From assembly GCF_001680005.1 (NCBI RefSeq), contig NC_033567.1, forward strand, positions 1,116,001 to 1,180,000: 64,000 bases of DNA, written 5' to 3'. The notes under the pieces are model-generated. The model was not told the origin of the DNA. It worked only from the letters and a program-made list of their open reading frames with translations, and did not search any database. This DNA is from Plasmodium coatneyi. Lineage: Eukaryota; Apicomplexa; Aconoidasida; Haemosporida; Plasmodiidae. Within the stretch, counting starts at the first letter, position 1; every line of letters begins with the position of its first letter. Position numbers and translations under genes: made by a program. Shown here piece after piece: positions 21,615-32,178 of the stretch.

Positions 21615-23958
21615 GGTCTAGATGCACAGATGTATATATTTCTTCATATATGTCGTAAAATTCTTCTAAAATGTGTTTATATATGTTGAAGAAAAGTGTG
21701 AAAATTTTTTGTACAGTACAAAAAAAAAAAATAAACACTAAGGAATATCTATTCAGTTCTTGCTTCCTTTAATAATACACTTATTCCTCATTTTTCAGGA
21801 AATAACAGTTTATTATTTATGCGAATTGAATTATTCTCTTTATATTATTAAAATTAAAGGGGAAGAACAAAAAAATATATATATAAAAGCAGCAAAATAT
21901 ATTTATGAGCAAAATATATATAAGAAGCAGAACTAAATGAAAAGAATGGTCTAAGGAGGAGGGGGAGGAAGGAAAAGGGGGGTGTAAGGAATCCTCACTT
22001 CTCATATACATTCTTTATGCATCGACCTATTATATTATTGAATTGTGTATGGTCACTGCTTGAAATATTATACTACTATTTATACAACTTTTAGATTCCA
22101 TATACATATATATATTTAATAATAATGTGATATTCCTTTCCTTCCCTCTTTTTTTATAAGGAATTTTCATATATATATATGTACCATTTACTTATTCCAT
22201 ATTTTATTAGTGTTGTGTTTTATTGTTGTGTGTTATTTAAAAGAGGAGGGTGGGGGGAAAGGCTGGGAGATTGTTTAAAGAGTTGTTACCACATATATAT
22301 ATGTAATATAGTTTCATATATGTACACAGGGAGCACATTCTTTCTACCACTCTTCCCCTTATGAGGTGTGTGTATACTTATAAGTAGCTAGCACGGGGAA
22401 ACGTGCATATTTATAAAATGAATTGGAAGGAAGGATATAATAAGAAGGAATTACATGAATTATGAGGATAAGGAAGAAGAAGAAAAAAATTCCTGGATAT
22501 TCACACATATATTTCTATAAGAATAATATTATATGCATTATACATCCTTTTCTCTTTCTTTTTATTTATGGTCGCTTAGTAGGAACAATTGCCTTTTTTT
22601 CTTCTTTTTTTTTAAAATTTTATTTTCCCCCCCTTTTTCTTCGGTGAGTATATTATGAATAGCTCATATGAAATGCAGATTATATGTTCTTTGAGCTAAC
22701 CACACCTCCTTACATACTATGAATAATACAAGTAAAATTATGAAAAAAAAAATTTATACATAAAAAAAACATAAGTGTGTGGGAATTAAAAAGTGAACTT
22801 ATGAATGTGTGCTCAGAAATACTATACGGAGTACTATGCACAGTACTATGGAGAATATATTTTTTTCTTTTTTAAATCATTTTACACAAGGGTTTTTTTT
22901 TTTATTTTTATATATAAATAAATGTGGAATATCCTGTAGAATTGTACAAGATCCCCACGTAGGAAGATACTTCCTTAGGGAAGAAGCGTTCCTAATGGAA
23001 AGAAGGAGAAGGAAAAAGAATTGAGTACAAAACATGCGAAACCTTCATATATACAATATTTGTACTTTTTGTACTCTATGGTACACATATGTATTATTTT
23101 GTATATGAAACAACAAAACGCAATAGCACCTTTGCACAATTCCATACACATGTGAGAGAGAATCCCTTTATATAATAATCATAATCATCATGGTCATCCT
23201 CCTCATCCTCCATATATAGGAAAAAGTGGGTGGTGCTCTTTCTATATTTCGGTCTAATATCGTTCAGCACGGCCGTACCCCCTCCACATATATGCACACA
23301 TACATATAGATGTATGTGTGTCTACATATATGTATATATGGTATATATATAAGTACATATTTTTCTTCCTAGAATGTACGTTCTCCCCTTTTCTTCTTTC
23401 CTTCTTTTCGTCCTTTCCTTCCACCAACCACCACCATTAACAACCTTCCTTCCTTCTATAATATGCTCATACTTACTGTCATGTGAATGAAACAATGAAA
23501 TGTTCATTAATTACATATATTAATGAGAAAAGTTCATAATAATATGAATGAGCCAAATGAATAATGTTCATTAATTATGTATAGGAACAACGAACAAATA
23601 TAGAATATAATTCACACAAACCTCTTATATATTAAAGGAAAGAAGGAAAAATAAGAAAAAAAATATAATACTGCCCCTTTTTAGGGTGGAATTAAAAAAT
23701 AATATATAACAGCATAACAATATATAAAGGAGCAAGCACTGCCATATGAATGCATCACCTATAGGAAACATTCTAATTTTTTTAATTTATGAACTAGCTG
23801 CACAAAGTTACTATACTCAGTGTGATCCCATAGAGGTATAATATATCATAGCATAGAATAGGAGCAATGGCACTATACACACACTAATATATAGAAGGGA
23901 CCTTACGTTCCTTCCTTTCACCATCCCTAACACCCACTCCTTCTAACACCCCTTACAA
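21615..23958. other. KIR 5' flank and intergenic spacer
   Basis: The flank upstream of exon 1 at 21614 shares long similar stretches with 31150-31590: the patch around the TTATTAGTGTTGTGTTTTAT block at 22200 and 31190, the AAACGTGCATATTTATAAAA block at 22399 and 31336, and the ATATTATATGCATTATACAT block at 22523 and 31450. Weaker similarity is seen at 44880-45110. These are likely promoter and 5' UTR regions of KIR genes. No gene is supported in the rest, which is TA-rich with T tracts. Confidence 0.6.
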
Positions 23959-25346
23959 CTATTCATTTTTTTCAGCTTTTTCTTTAAGTAGTGAAACCTG
24001 CTCTTCAGCAGATGGTTTGCATTTTAATATTCTCTTGCACAAATTCTTTCCTCCCTTGGAAAACAAAAATCCTATTAATACAAAAAGAACTACTAACCCA
24101 ATGATTATATAAAGTGTGCAGGCAGCTTTGGCGAAAGGCATGAAATCGTATTTGCTGTCCGATCCAATCGCCAAATCGAGGAACGCGTTCATAGGACTTC
24201 CAATCCACATAAAAAGAATGAACACAATTAATAGGAGCGCTATCCATTCATGGGGTTTGATTTTACCGCGAAATAATCTACATATAAATCTATCTCGCCA
24301 GCTTTTTTTCTTCTTTGAACATGATGCTTCATTCCTTTCTTGATGCTTTGATTTTTTTAATTCCACCGTAGGTGGTGATTGTTCTAATTTACCCTCAGGA
24401 TGTGATTCCTTAGGGAGTGATTCTTCAAATGGGTTGTTAGGTGGTGAATCTTCAGGGTGTGCATCTTTGGGTGGAAGATGGTCGTTAGGTGATGAATCTT
24501 TAGGTGGTGAATCTTTGGGAAGGTCAATTCCTTTGGGTGGTGATTCTTCAATGTGTGATTCTTCGGGTGTTGAATCTTCAGGGGTTGAATCTTCAGGTGT
24601 TGAATCTTCAGGTGTTGAATCTTCAGGTGTTGAATCTTCAGGTGGATCGTTTGGGGTGGTGGAAGGAAAGTTGCTAGGTGGTGAATATTCTTTAAGAAGG
24701 GATTCTTTAGAACTGGATTTTTTGTATCGGTGGCCACTAAATGGGTTCTTCTTTGTTGGTGGTCGTTCATTTGTGTTGTCCTTGGGGCAGGAATTTGTAC
24801 TTTGAACAGGGGGGTATTTACACGACCGTTGCCGTGTTTTCGTACTAGTTGTACTTGTCACCGATCCGACCGTGCTTCCATCTGGCAAATCATATAAATC
24901 ATAGAGACCCCCACTTCGTATCCCTTTACTCCATGATGATGATGTGGTACTTCCCCATTTTGCGCTCCATGTGGATGACGTTGTTTTGCCCCATGAGGTG
25001 GTGCATGGGGTTGCGTGCACTAGGACCTAACACAAGTAAAAAAAAAATATATAGAGGGGGGGGTGTTAGGGGTGGTTGGTGGAAGGAAGGTTGTTATGGC
25101 GGTGGAAATTTCCCCTTCTACTTTTATTATAGAAGTGTAAAAAAAAATATTCTTTCATAATCATAATAAAAATGTATGTATGTGTGTGTGCGTCAAATAT
25201 ATATATATATATTTTTTCTTTTATATAGGTGTGTGTAAGAGTTGCTGCAGCTGCAGGAGCTTCTATATTATGTGGTGATGGTGATCATGTTCTGACCAGG
25301 AGTACAGTATCAAGCTGAGTGTAAAAATTTTCGCAAAGAATAACAT
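23959..25346 (-). CDS. Exported-type protein with PEDST repeats; exon 1 splice donor lost
   Basis: Exon 2 starts after TGTTAG at about 25026 and encodes about 355 residues beginning VLVHATPC. In order these are Ser/Thr/Trp-rich sequence, a Pro-rich acidic tract with six PEDST-type repeats (about 24560-24640), a basic segment (SWRDRFICRLFRG), a membrane helix (WIALLLIVFILFMWIG), a second helix (TLYIIIGLVVLFVLIGFLF) and a short tail ending KAEKNE. The matching exon 1 at 25272-25346 encodes MLFFAKIFTLSLILYSW... but lacks the GTAAG donor seen at the same place in the other three family genes. The frame runs to a TAG at 25265-25263. Without a new donor the mature part has no signal peptide. The coding exon 2 is otherwise intact, so this is either a very recent pseudogene or a gene with an unseen alternative first exon. 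Confidence 0.65.
24545..24655 (-). repeat. Coding 15-base tandem repeat (PEDST)
   Basis: Six near-identical 15-base units encode Pro-Glu-Asp-Ser-Thr in the exported-type protein, with the last unit changed to PEES. The near-identity at DNA level shows recent expansion. Confidence 0.8.
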
Positions 25347-26383
25347 TTTGCTTTTCTTCTTTTTTTTTCTGATATGAACAAAGTTCAAAATACAAGTATA
25401 TATTTTTTTTTTTTTTTTTCTTATGTACATTAAATTGATTATGCGATTCCTTTTTTTTTCCTTAATGTGATATGTTTATGAAGTTGCTGTGTGGGCGACT
25501 TGCGATTAGTTATTCTCTTTATGAGTGTGTGAAGATACTATAATTAAAATGAAAAAATAAAAATGCACAATCATTAATATAGATGATGTCATAATGCAAA
25601 ATTAACAAATGACACACATATTTTTTTTTTTTATTAAATATTACATTACTTAAAAAAAAATAATATTAAAGTGGTTCATATTCCTGAAATGAAAGAATTA
25701 ATATACACACCCATTTCAACTATATGTCGCGCATCACAATTATATATTCCGAACATCTGACGATATATGTCACCCCACCCCTTCCTTCTTTCCTTCCTTC
25801 TAACGGTGTAGTAGGTGTATGTTAACCCACATTTTTAATAGTAAAATGTTATGTGCATGTGTTTGCGCTCAATATTCGTTCCTTTTCTTTTTTTTAGATA
25901 CAATGGTGTAAGTAATAATAAAGGAAAAAAAAGAATTATACCTTTCGTATATAAGAATGATAGAATAGTTTTTTTTAGGTGTAGGTGTGTGTGGGGGAGG
26001 GGGTGTAAGTGTGGTGTAAGAGGGTTTAGGGTTCAGGAAGGAAGGAGTGTAAGGGGCGTGTAAGAAGGGTGTAAGAGGGGTTGTAAGGGGTGGGTTTATT
26101 TTCAGGGTGTAGGGGGTTGTTAGGCGTAAGAGTTTATGATGGTGTTAGGGGGGTGTAAGAGGTGGATGGAATGAGTGGAATTTTTTCTTTTTAGTTTTAG
26201 GTGTAACGACATTAATATTTTCTGCTTAGCATAAAAAGGGTGCGACACTCAATAGAGTGTATATCAGCGTATTATTAGAGTGGTGTGGTATTGGTGTATT
26301 ATTAGAGTGTGTGTATTCGCACATAATAAATACAACATTGCGCAAAGTATCATATATAATCATCTAGAAGATGTTGTGTTCAT
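25347..26383. other. Intergenic spacer with G-rich degenerate repeats
   Basis: No gene is supported. From 25970 to 26180 the plus strand is G-rich (GGTGTAAG units). A similar patch with GGTGGAATGAGTGGAATTTTTT is found at 34540-34580, so both are parts of a duplicated spacer. Confidence 0.5.
26022..26037 (+). repeat. Interstitial telomere-type heptamers
   Basis: One GGGTTTA unit is followed immediately by one GGGTTCA unit and GG, the two common versions of the Plasmodium telomere repeat. The site is tens of kilobases inside a region flanked on both sides by conserved genes. Confidence 0.6.
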
Positions 26384-28721
26384 CTAGGTGGATGATGAGG
26401 TATATGGGATTGAATATTCGGACGAATTTATTGTTGTTAATGTGTCGTCGTCGGTCAATGCACTAAAGTTAGAGTTGGTTGATCTTCTGTTCCTCCTTTT
26501 ATTGCTATTTCTGCTCCTTCCAGTAGAGTTACCAAAAGTATTATGGAACCAAGAAGGTAGGATGTTATACTAATAAAAGGGAAGGAAAAAAGAAAAAAAA
26601 AGATCGAAAGTGTAAAAATATGTATTACATATATATATACATACACACATATATATATATCTATTATAATTATTGCTCACCTTGTAAAGAAGGAATGCAG
26701 CAATTGTTGGTAAACCTACTGCAGCTAATGCAGAAGGAACTGCAATGGTGGTGGTAGTATTGTTGCTACCTTCAGAGGGGGAGGTGATTGTGTCCTCAGT
26801 GGAGGGTGCCTGATAGTTGGATGTTGTAGACTCTTCGGTTTTTGGTTCTACTTTTTCACATTTTAATTTGGACAGGTCCTTAGGATCGCATTGTTGACAC
26901 ATTGCTAAGAATCTCTTACAATATGGATCATTAGCACTACCACCCTGTTCCTGTTTACATTTAGTTTCCTCAGCTGTAAGTTTTTTTATCACATCTTCTA
27001 AGTGAGTATAATAACTCTGTTCGCACTTTGCTTTGTTGTTAGACGAAGCGCTCCTTCTGCTCTGCTCTAATTGTTTTTTCATAATTTTGCACTGCTGAAT
27101 GTATTCAAACACTTGTTTCCTCTCATTGAAAGTGTCCTCGTCAATTTTCGTGCCCACGCTATCGCACCCCTTTATAGGTTTCCATGTTGTTAATTTTGGA
27201 TAAATGGCCTTCATAATGCCCCATAAATCATCAGCATACTTCCGATTTTCCAATATTGTATGTCCTATCCAGAAATATAATGCATAACAAAGATCATCCT
27301 TGGGTAAACTGACGGCCCATTTCTTATGTGCATAACACCAAGCATCCACAATTTCCTGAGCACCATTCTGAACAAGAGTATATGATGTTAATATTCCCCC
27401 TAATTCTCTGACCTTACTACCATTATCACAATCCTTTGAACCCCTTTCTAATTCCTGATACTCCTTTAATTCTGATTTCACTTTTTCCAACTGCTTACTC
27501 TACAGGTATAATGAACAGAAAATATGTGCAAACATACATATATATAAGTGCATATATAGGTCTATATATATGTACTTATATATATATAGAGAGAGAGAGG
27601 GAGTTGTATATTTTTTTTTTTTTTTTTTTCCTTTTTTCCTTTTTTCCTTTTTTCCTTCTTTTTTCTTTTTTATTCCTTTACTCTTCTAAAAAAGAACAAA
27701 TATAGAGACGAAGGAATGGAATGAACATACCCCTAATATTCCTTCCGTCCCTGTTCCATCATAGTCAGATTGTTCTTCTGAATCACTGTCAGATAGTGTC
27801 TTCTCCTCCTCTGGGCATGTTAATTCTTGTGGTTGCTTATATTTCTGGTCCCCATTTTTCTTTAAAAATTCCCTACAATATTTATCAGTACCACCATCCG
27901 TACATATTTCCTTCACTTTCCTATATGCTTCCTTAGCATCGTCTAAGTTTTCTTTATACCTTAGACAACGGGTATATGTATTTTCCTTTTTCCCTTGCAA
28001 TGTGGCATAGTCATAGTTGCAGTCGAATATTTTTTTTCCTCGTTCAAAAATATCCCAGCTAATATCAGGATATAAGTTAGTGCAATTACCCTGAGATGTG
28101 AATTTTTCCAGCTTATTGTACACTTCATTCATAACTACTTTAGGTTCGTGAGCACCTAACTTCCCCCTGATCTCAGTACCTAACCAATAATAAAAGAAAT
28201 CACAGGGGTCACTTCCGTACCTTCGAGTTCCTACCAATGCAATTGCAGAACAATAGGCATTCATAATGTCCCTTGTTCTTCGGGACACCTCCTGATATTT
28301 TTGCCACTGACTCCTTAAATGTTCTTCCCAATCCTGAGGCCATTTATGTTCATTATTTTTGCAATAAGTCCTTGTTCTATCGTTAAATACATTATAGAAA
28401 ATTTTGTGGGAAGGTAAATCTTGCAAACTTTTTTTCCCCTACAAATGTAAAATTTCAGTGAAATGTACATAATTCGGTATATTCGGTACTCGTTAATTTA
28501 ATGCATTATGTGTATAAAGTAGTATTCTTGTAGCATTTATGTATGCATTCTGAATAAAGGAATGAAAAGTTCACATTACTCCTGCCATTTTTTACGGTAT
28601 ACTTCTTCCTGTTGTATATATATTATTTGTTGTGTACGTATGTACATGTATGTAGATGTTATACAGAGAAAAAAATACCATACATATATATATTATTTCG
28701 TTATTTGGTCCTTACCGTCAT
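26384..28721 (-). CDS. Two-domain KIR-like (pir) variant antigen
   Basis: Exon A (27731-28438) encodes a complete Cys-rich pir domain starting GKKSLQDLPSHKIFYNVF, with PCDFFYYWLGTEIRG, and ends at a GTATGT donor without any membrane helix. Exon B (26681-27499) encodes a second pir domain (SKQLEKVKSEL..., LCYALYFWIGHTI) and a helix, ALAAVGLPTIAAFLLYK, ending at GTGAGC. Exon C (26384-26569) encodes a short tail starting YNILPSWFHN. All visible junctions are phase 0. The tail stops at ...SIPYTSSST and lacks the RNIRYHH(I/M) end of other family members. The first exon is not certain: a six-base ATGACG exon at 28716-28721 followed by GTAAGG fits the distance to the conserved upstream element, while the MSETAPVAPR exon at 30621 would need a 2.2 kb intron. 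Duplicated domains double the antigenic surface on one stalk. Confidence 0.8.
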
Positions 28722-29049
28722 TTTTTATATTTAGTTTGTGTAGATTTGTTGTGTATACATTTGTTGTATATGATGTGAATTTTATGTTCAGGAGGTGCTG
28801 TGTGTTATTTTATATATTCAAAATAAGTATGTGCGTGCACAGAAAGAATTTTACTCCTTCCCCATTATCATTATGTAGAAATATATATCACATGCTTATT
28901 TTCCCAACAGTATACATTATTCAATTGCTTAAATCTACCGTAGCACATACATATGTATGTGCCGAATTACCGTATGCACACATATACAATTAAAGGGAAG
29001 AAATATGTAGGAATAACAAATGTATTGGAATACTCAAGTGAAGAAGAGG

Positions 29050-29350
29050 AAAAAAATTCAGGAATTTCTTCTTATTTATTCTTTCCTTGCCTTTCCTTTC
29101 CTTCCTTTATGTAATTGTTAACTCATTGCACTACATTGTACTTTGCATTCTGTGCACGTGATTGTTCATAGTTATTCCGAAGAACATATATGGGAAGAAC
29201 ATTGCATTACATTATTATTATTTATATATACACACTACTGTTATTATGATGTGCATAGAAGGGAGCTCAATTTTCCTTTAAGATAAAATTTCAGTATGTA
29301 CTTATTCATTTATGCTTTGTTGCTATTTAAAAGGTGATTTCATTAAACTC
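29050..29350 (-). promoter_or_regulatory. Conserved KIR upstream region
   Basis: A block with TTGCACTACATTGTA followed by TGTGCACGTGATTGTTCATA, a TA-rich run and CATAGAAGGGAGCTCAATT resembles blocks at 47885-48040 and 50720-50760. Each lies about 330-450 bases upstream of the first exon of a minus-strand KIR gene. A shared promoter or 5' UTR is the simplest reading. Confidence 0.45.
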
Positions 29351-30179
29351 TATTAACAAATATATTGTTCAGTGCACAGTTCACATATGCACAATGTATT
29401 TATTTCCTCCCTTCTTTCCTTTATGAATGTGAGAATTCATCAATGTGCGCTGATTGAATATAAATTTATGAATTACATGGAAAAGGAATATAGTACAAAG
29501 AATTACGGAAATTATATAAAAGAGAATGTATGAGGCACCTTCCCATAATAATAATCTACACTGCATTCTTATTTCTTCCATGATTATTCCATCTTTAATA
29601 ACTTCTTCCTTCTTTCTTTCCCTCACTTCTCTTGCCCCCCCCCATTTTTCACTATATATAATCACTAATATTTAATAAGGGAGAAGGGAATGATTTTAAA
29701 GAGGAGATATAGAAGGAATATAATGTGAAAAATTTACACTCACTGTACACAGGGAAAGAATTCATGCATTCCTACAGGAGTATTTCCTACAATACACTCC
29801 TTTTTTTATTTACATGATCGTTCCGTTATGGGAACTCTTTTCCCTTTTCGCAGTTATTATTTCTTCCTTATTTATACAAATTGATGCAGTTTGACCTTAG
29901 AGGAAAAATTTTTTGTAGCCTGCTTTCTCTCTACTACGATGATTACTGGTTACCTGGACATATGTGCGAATAGCAAATTTCTTCTTACTTTTTCTCCTTC
30001 TTTCTCCTATGTGTGCGCGAATACACACACATTCCCCTCCCCATTACAAAAAAAAATATGCCCTTAACAAAGGTAACTTCCCTTTTTCTAAGTTGGCAAA
30101 AGTCGTAAGGTGTTCTATATAGCACACATATATATATGTAGATATATGTATGTATATGGAATGTGCCTTAACAAAGGTA
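29351..30179. other. Spacer without a recognised gene
   Basis: AT-rich sequence, a TA microsatellite near 30128, and a 22-base direct repeat (ccttaacaaaggtaacttcc core) at 30062-30083 and 30166-30187. The 29381-29665 minus-strand frame has no known character. Confidence 0.4.
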
Positions 30180-30650
30180 ACTTCCCTATGATATTATCTG
30201 TACCACCCTACCACCTAACACCCCTAAAAAACCTATGCTCCATCCCAACCACCTAACAATCCACCTAACAACAAGCACCTGAAAACCCACCACCTAACAA
30301 ACCACCTACCACCACCCTAGGAACCTTCCTTCCACCAACCTGACAACCCACCTACCACCCTAAGAACCTTCCTTCTAACACCCTTAGCAACATTCATCCT
30401 ACCACCCTAACAACTGTCCTTCCACGAACCACCCCAAACATTCTTCCTTCCATCAACAACCACCTAACAAACATACTTCCACCGACCACCTAACAACCCA
30501 TCTACCACCAACAACAACCTTCCTTCCACCTACCAACCAACTAATACAACCTTCCTTCCACCTATCACTACGCTAACAACTTTGCTTCCTTAATAATATT
30601 CCTTAATATTTTTTCCTTACCCTTGGTGCTACTGGTGCGGTTTCTGACAT
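30180..30650 (-). pseudogene. Orphan KIR exon 1 with remnant of intron 1
   Basis: Exon 30621-30650 encodes MSETAPVAPR and is followed on the minus strand by GTAAGG, exactly as in the gene at 19179-21614. It is followed by the same kind of CCACCTAACAACC-type intron array (30190-30590). Upstream DNA to about 31590 also matches that gene's 5' flank. No matching exon 2 follows. Instead the upstream region of the next KIR gene begins at about 29350. The 5' end of a KIR gene has therefore been left behind after loss of its body, unless it splices over 2.2 kb into 28438. Confidence 0.6.
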
Positions 30651-32178
30651 GGTGTATATATGTGCAGATGTATATATTTTCATATATGTCATAAAATTGT
30701 TCTAAAAGGTGTTTATATATGTTGAAGAAAAGTGAAAAAAAAATTTGTACAGTACAAAAAAACAAAATAAACATGAGCGAATAGCTACGTAATTCTTGTT
30801 TCTTTAGTAATACACACATATATTTCATATAATTCCTCGAACAGCAGCAGGGATACCTTATTATATATATATACATACACATGTATGTATCAAAATTATG
30901 ATATGTATATATTAAATATAGATATAGGAACAAATATATATATAAGAACAATTAAATGTAAAGAAGGGTCTAAGGAGGAGGGGGAGGAGGTGTAAAATAA
31001 AATTCTAATTTCTTATATATTTCTTATATTATTCAGTTGTAAGTGCTTCTTCAGAATGCTGTACTATTATTTATACATGCGCTTTCTCGTTGCTTGCACA
31101 TATATATATAATAATAATGTGACATTCCCACTTTCCTTCCTTTTTTTGAATAGAAAATTTTGATATACATGTACGTTACTTATTCTATATTTTATTAGTG
31201 TTGTGTTTTATTGTTGTGTGTTATTTAAAGAGGAGGGGGTTATTAGAAAATGTTAATATATATAGTTCATATATACACAGATCACACTTACCCTTTTCGG
31301 ACGTTTGTGTACATTTATCTGTATTTAGTGAGGGAGAAAACGTGCATATTTATAAAATGAGTGAAGGAAGGGTAACAATACAAAGGAAGTTGCACGAATT
31401 ATGTAGATAAGGAGGAAGAGGAAAAAATGTTCACACACATATTTCTATAAGAATAATATTATATGCATTATACATCCTTTTCTCTTTCTTTTTATTTATG
31501 GTCACTTAGTAAGAACAATTCCCTTTTTTTCTTCTTTTTTTAAAATTTTATTTTTTCCCCCTCTTTCAGCGTTAAAGTAGGTCCGAGTGAGAACTACTTT
31601 TACCATTCCTTTCTTTTTTTTTTCCCCTTGTGGGTACCATATTAGCGTATATATTAATGGTTATACATACATACATATATATATATAATCATTATTATCT
31701 TTCCTATATTCACTTACTATAACATGTATTCAACAGTCCCATAAATGTAGAAAAAAGTATATGTGTGTAGTTTATAATGTTGCGTAAGTACTTTTAACCT
31801 TCCCTTCCCCTCCCCTTCCGCCCCCTTCCTTCCTTTTTTTCATAATAATATCAATGAAGAAAATGTTAATTATATATATTAATGAGAAAAGTTCATTAAT
31901 TATTATATATCAATGAGACAATGGAATGTTTATTAATTATATAAGAACAACGGACAATGGAGCAATTATGCAAGCTGTATACATTAAGGAAAGAAGAAAA
32001 AATAAATAGTACTATCATTTAAAAGTATAACTTCAAAATAAAAATATATATTAATATAAACAGGCGGAACTACACATACACTGCCACATACACACACATC
32101 ACATACATCACATACGGAATATTCTAATCTTAATTTTTTAATTTACGAACTAACTGCACAAAGTTACTATACTCAACA
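30651..32178. other. KIR 5' flank and spacer (duplicate of 21615-23958)
   Basis: Several long blocks are nearly identical in sequence and order to 22180-22640. No gene is supported. Confidence 0.55.

Noticed and set aside
21505..21738. Minus-strand frame similar to one at 30568-30951 (MFI(F/L)FFCTVQ...)
   Set aside because: The similarity reflects duplicated DNA around KIR exon 1. The supported frame in this place is the short MSETAPVAPR exon.
28562..28993. Plus-strand frame of 143 codons rich in Phe/Tyr/Cys
   Set aside because: It lies in the KIR upstream region, has AT-driven composition, and has no start context or homologue within the window.
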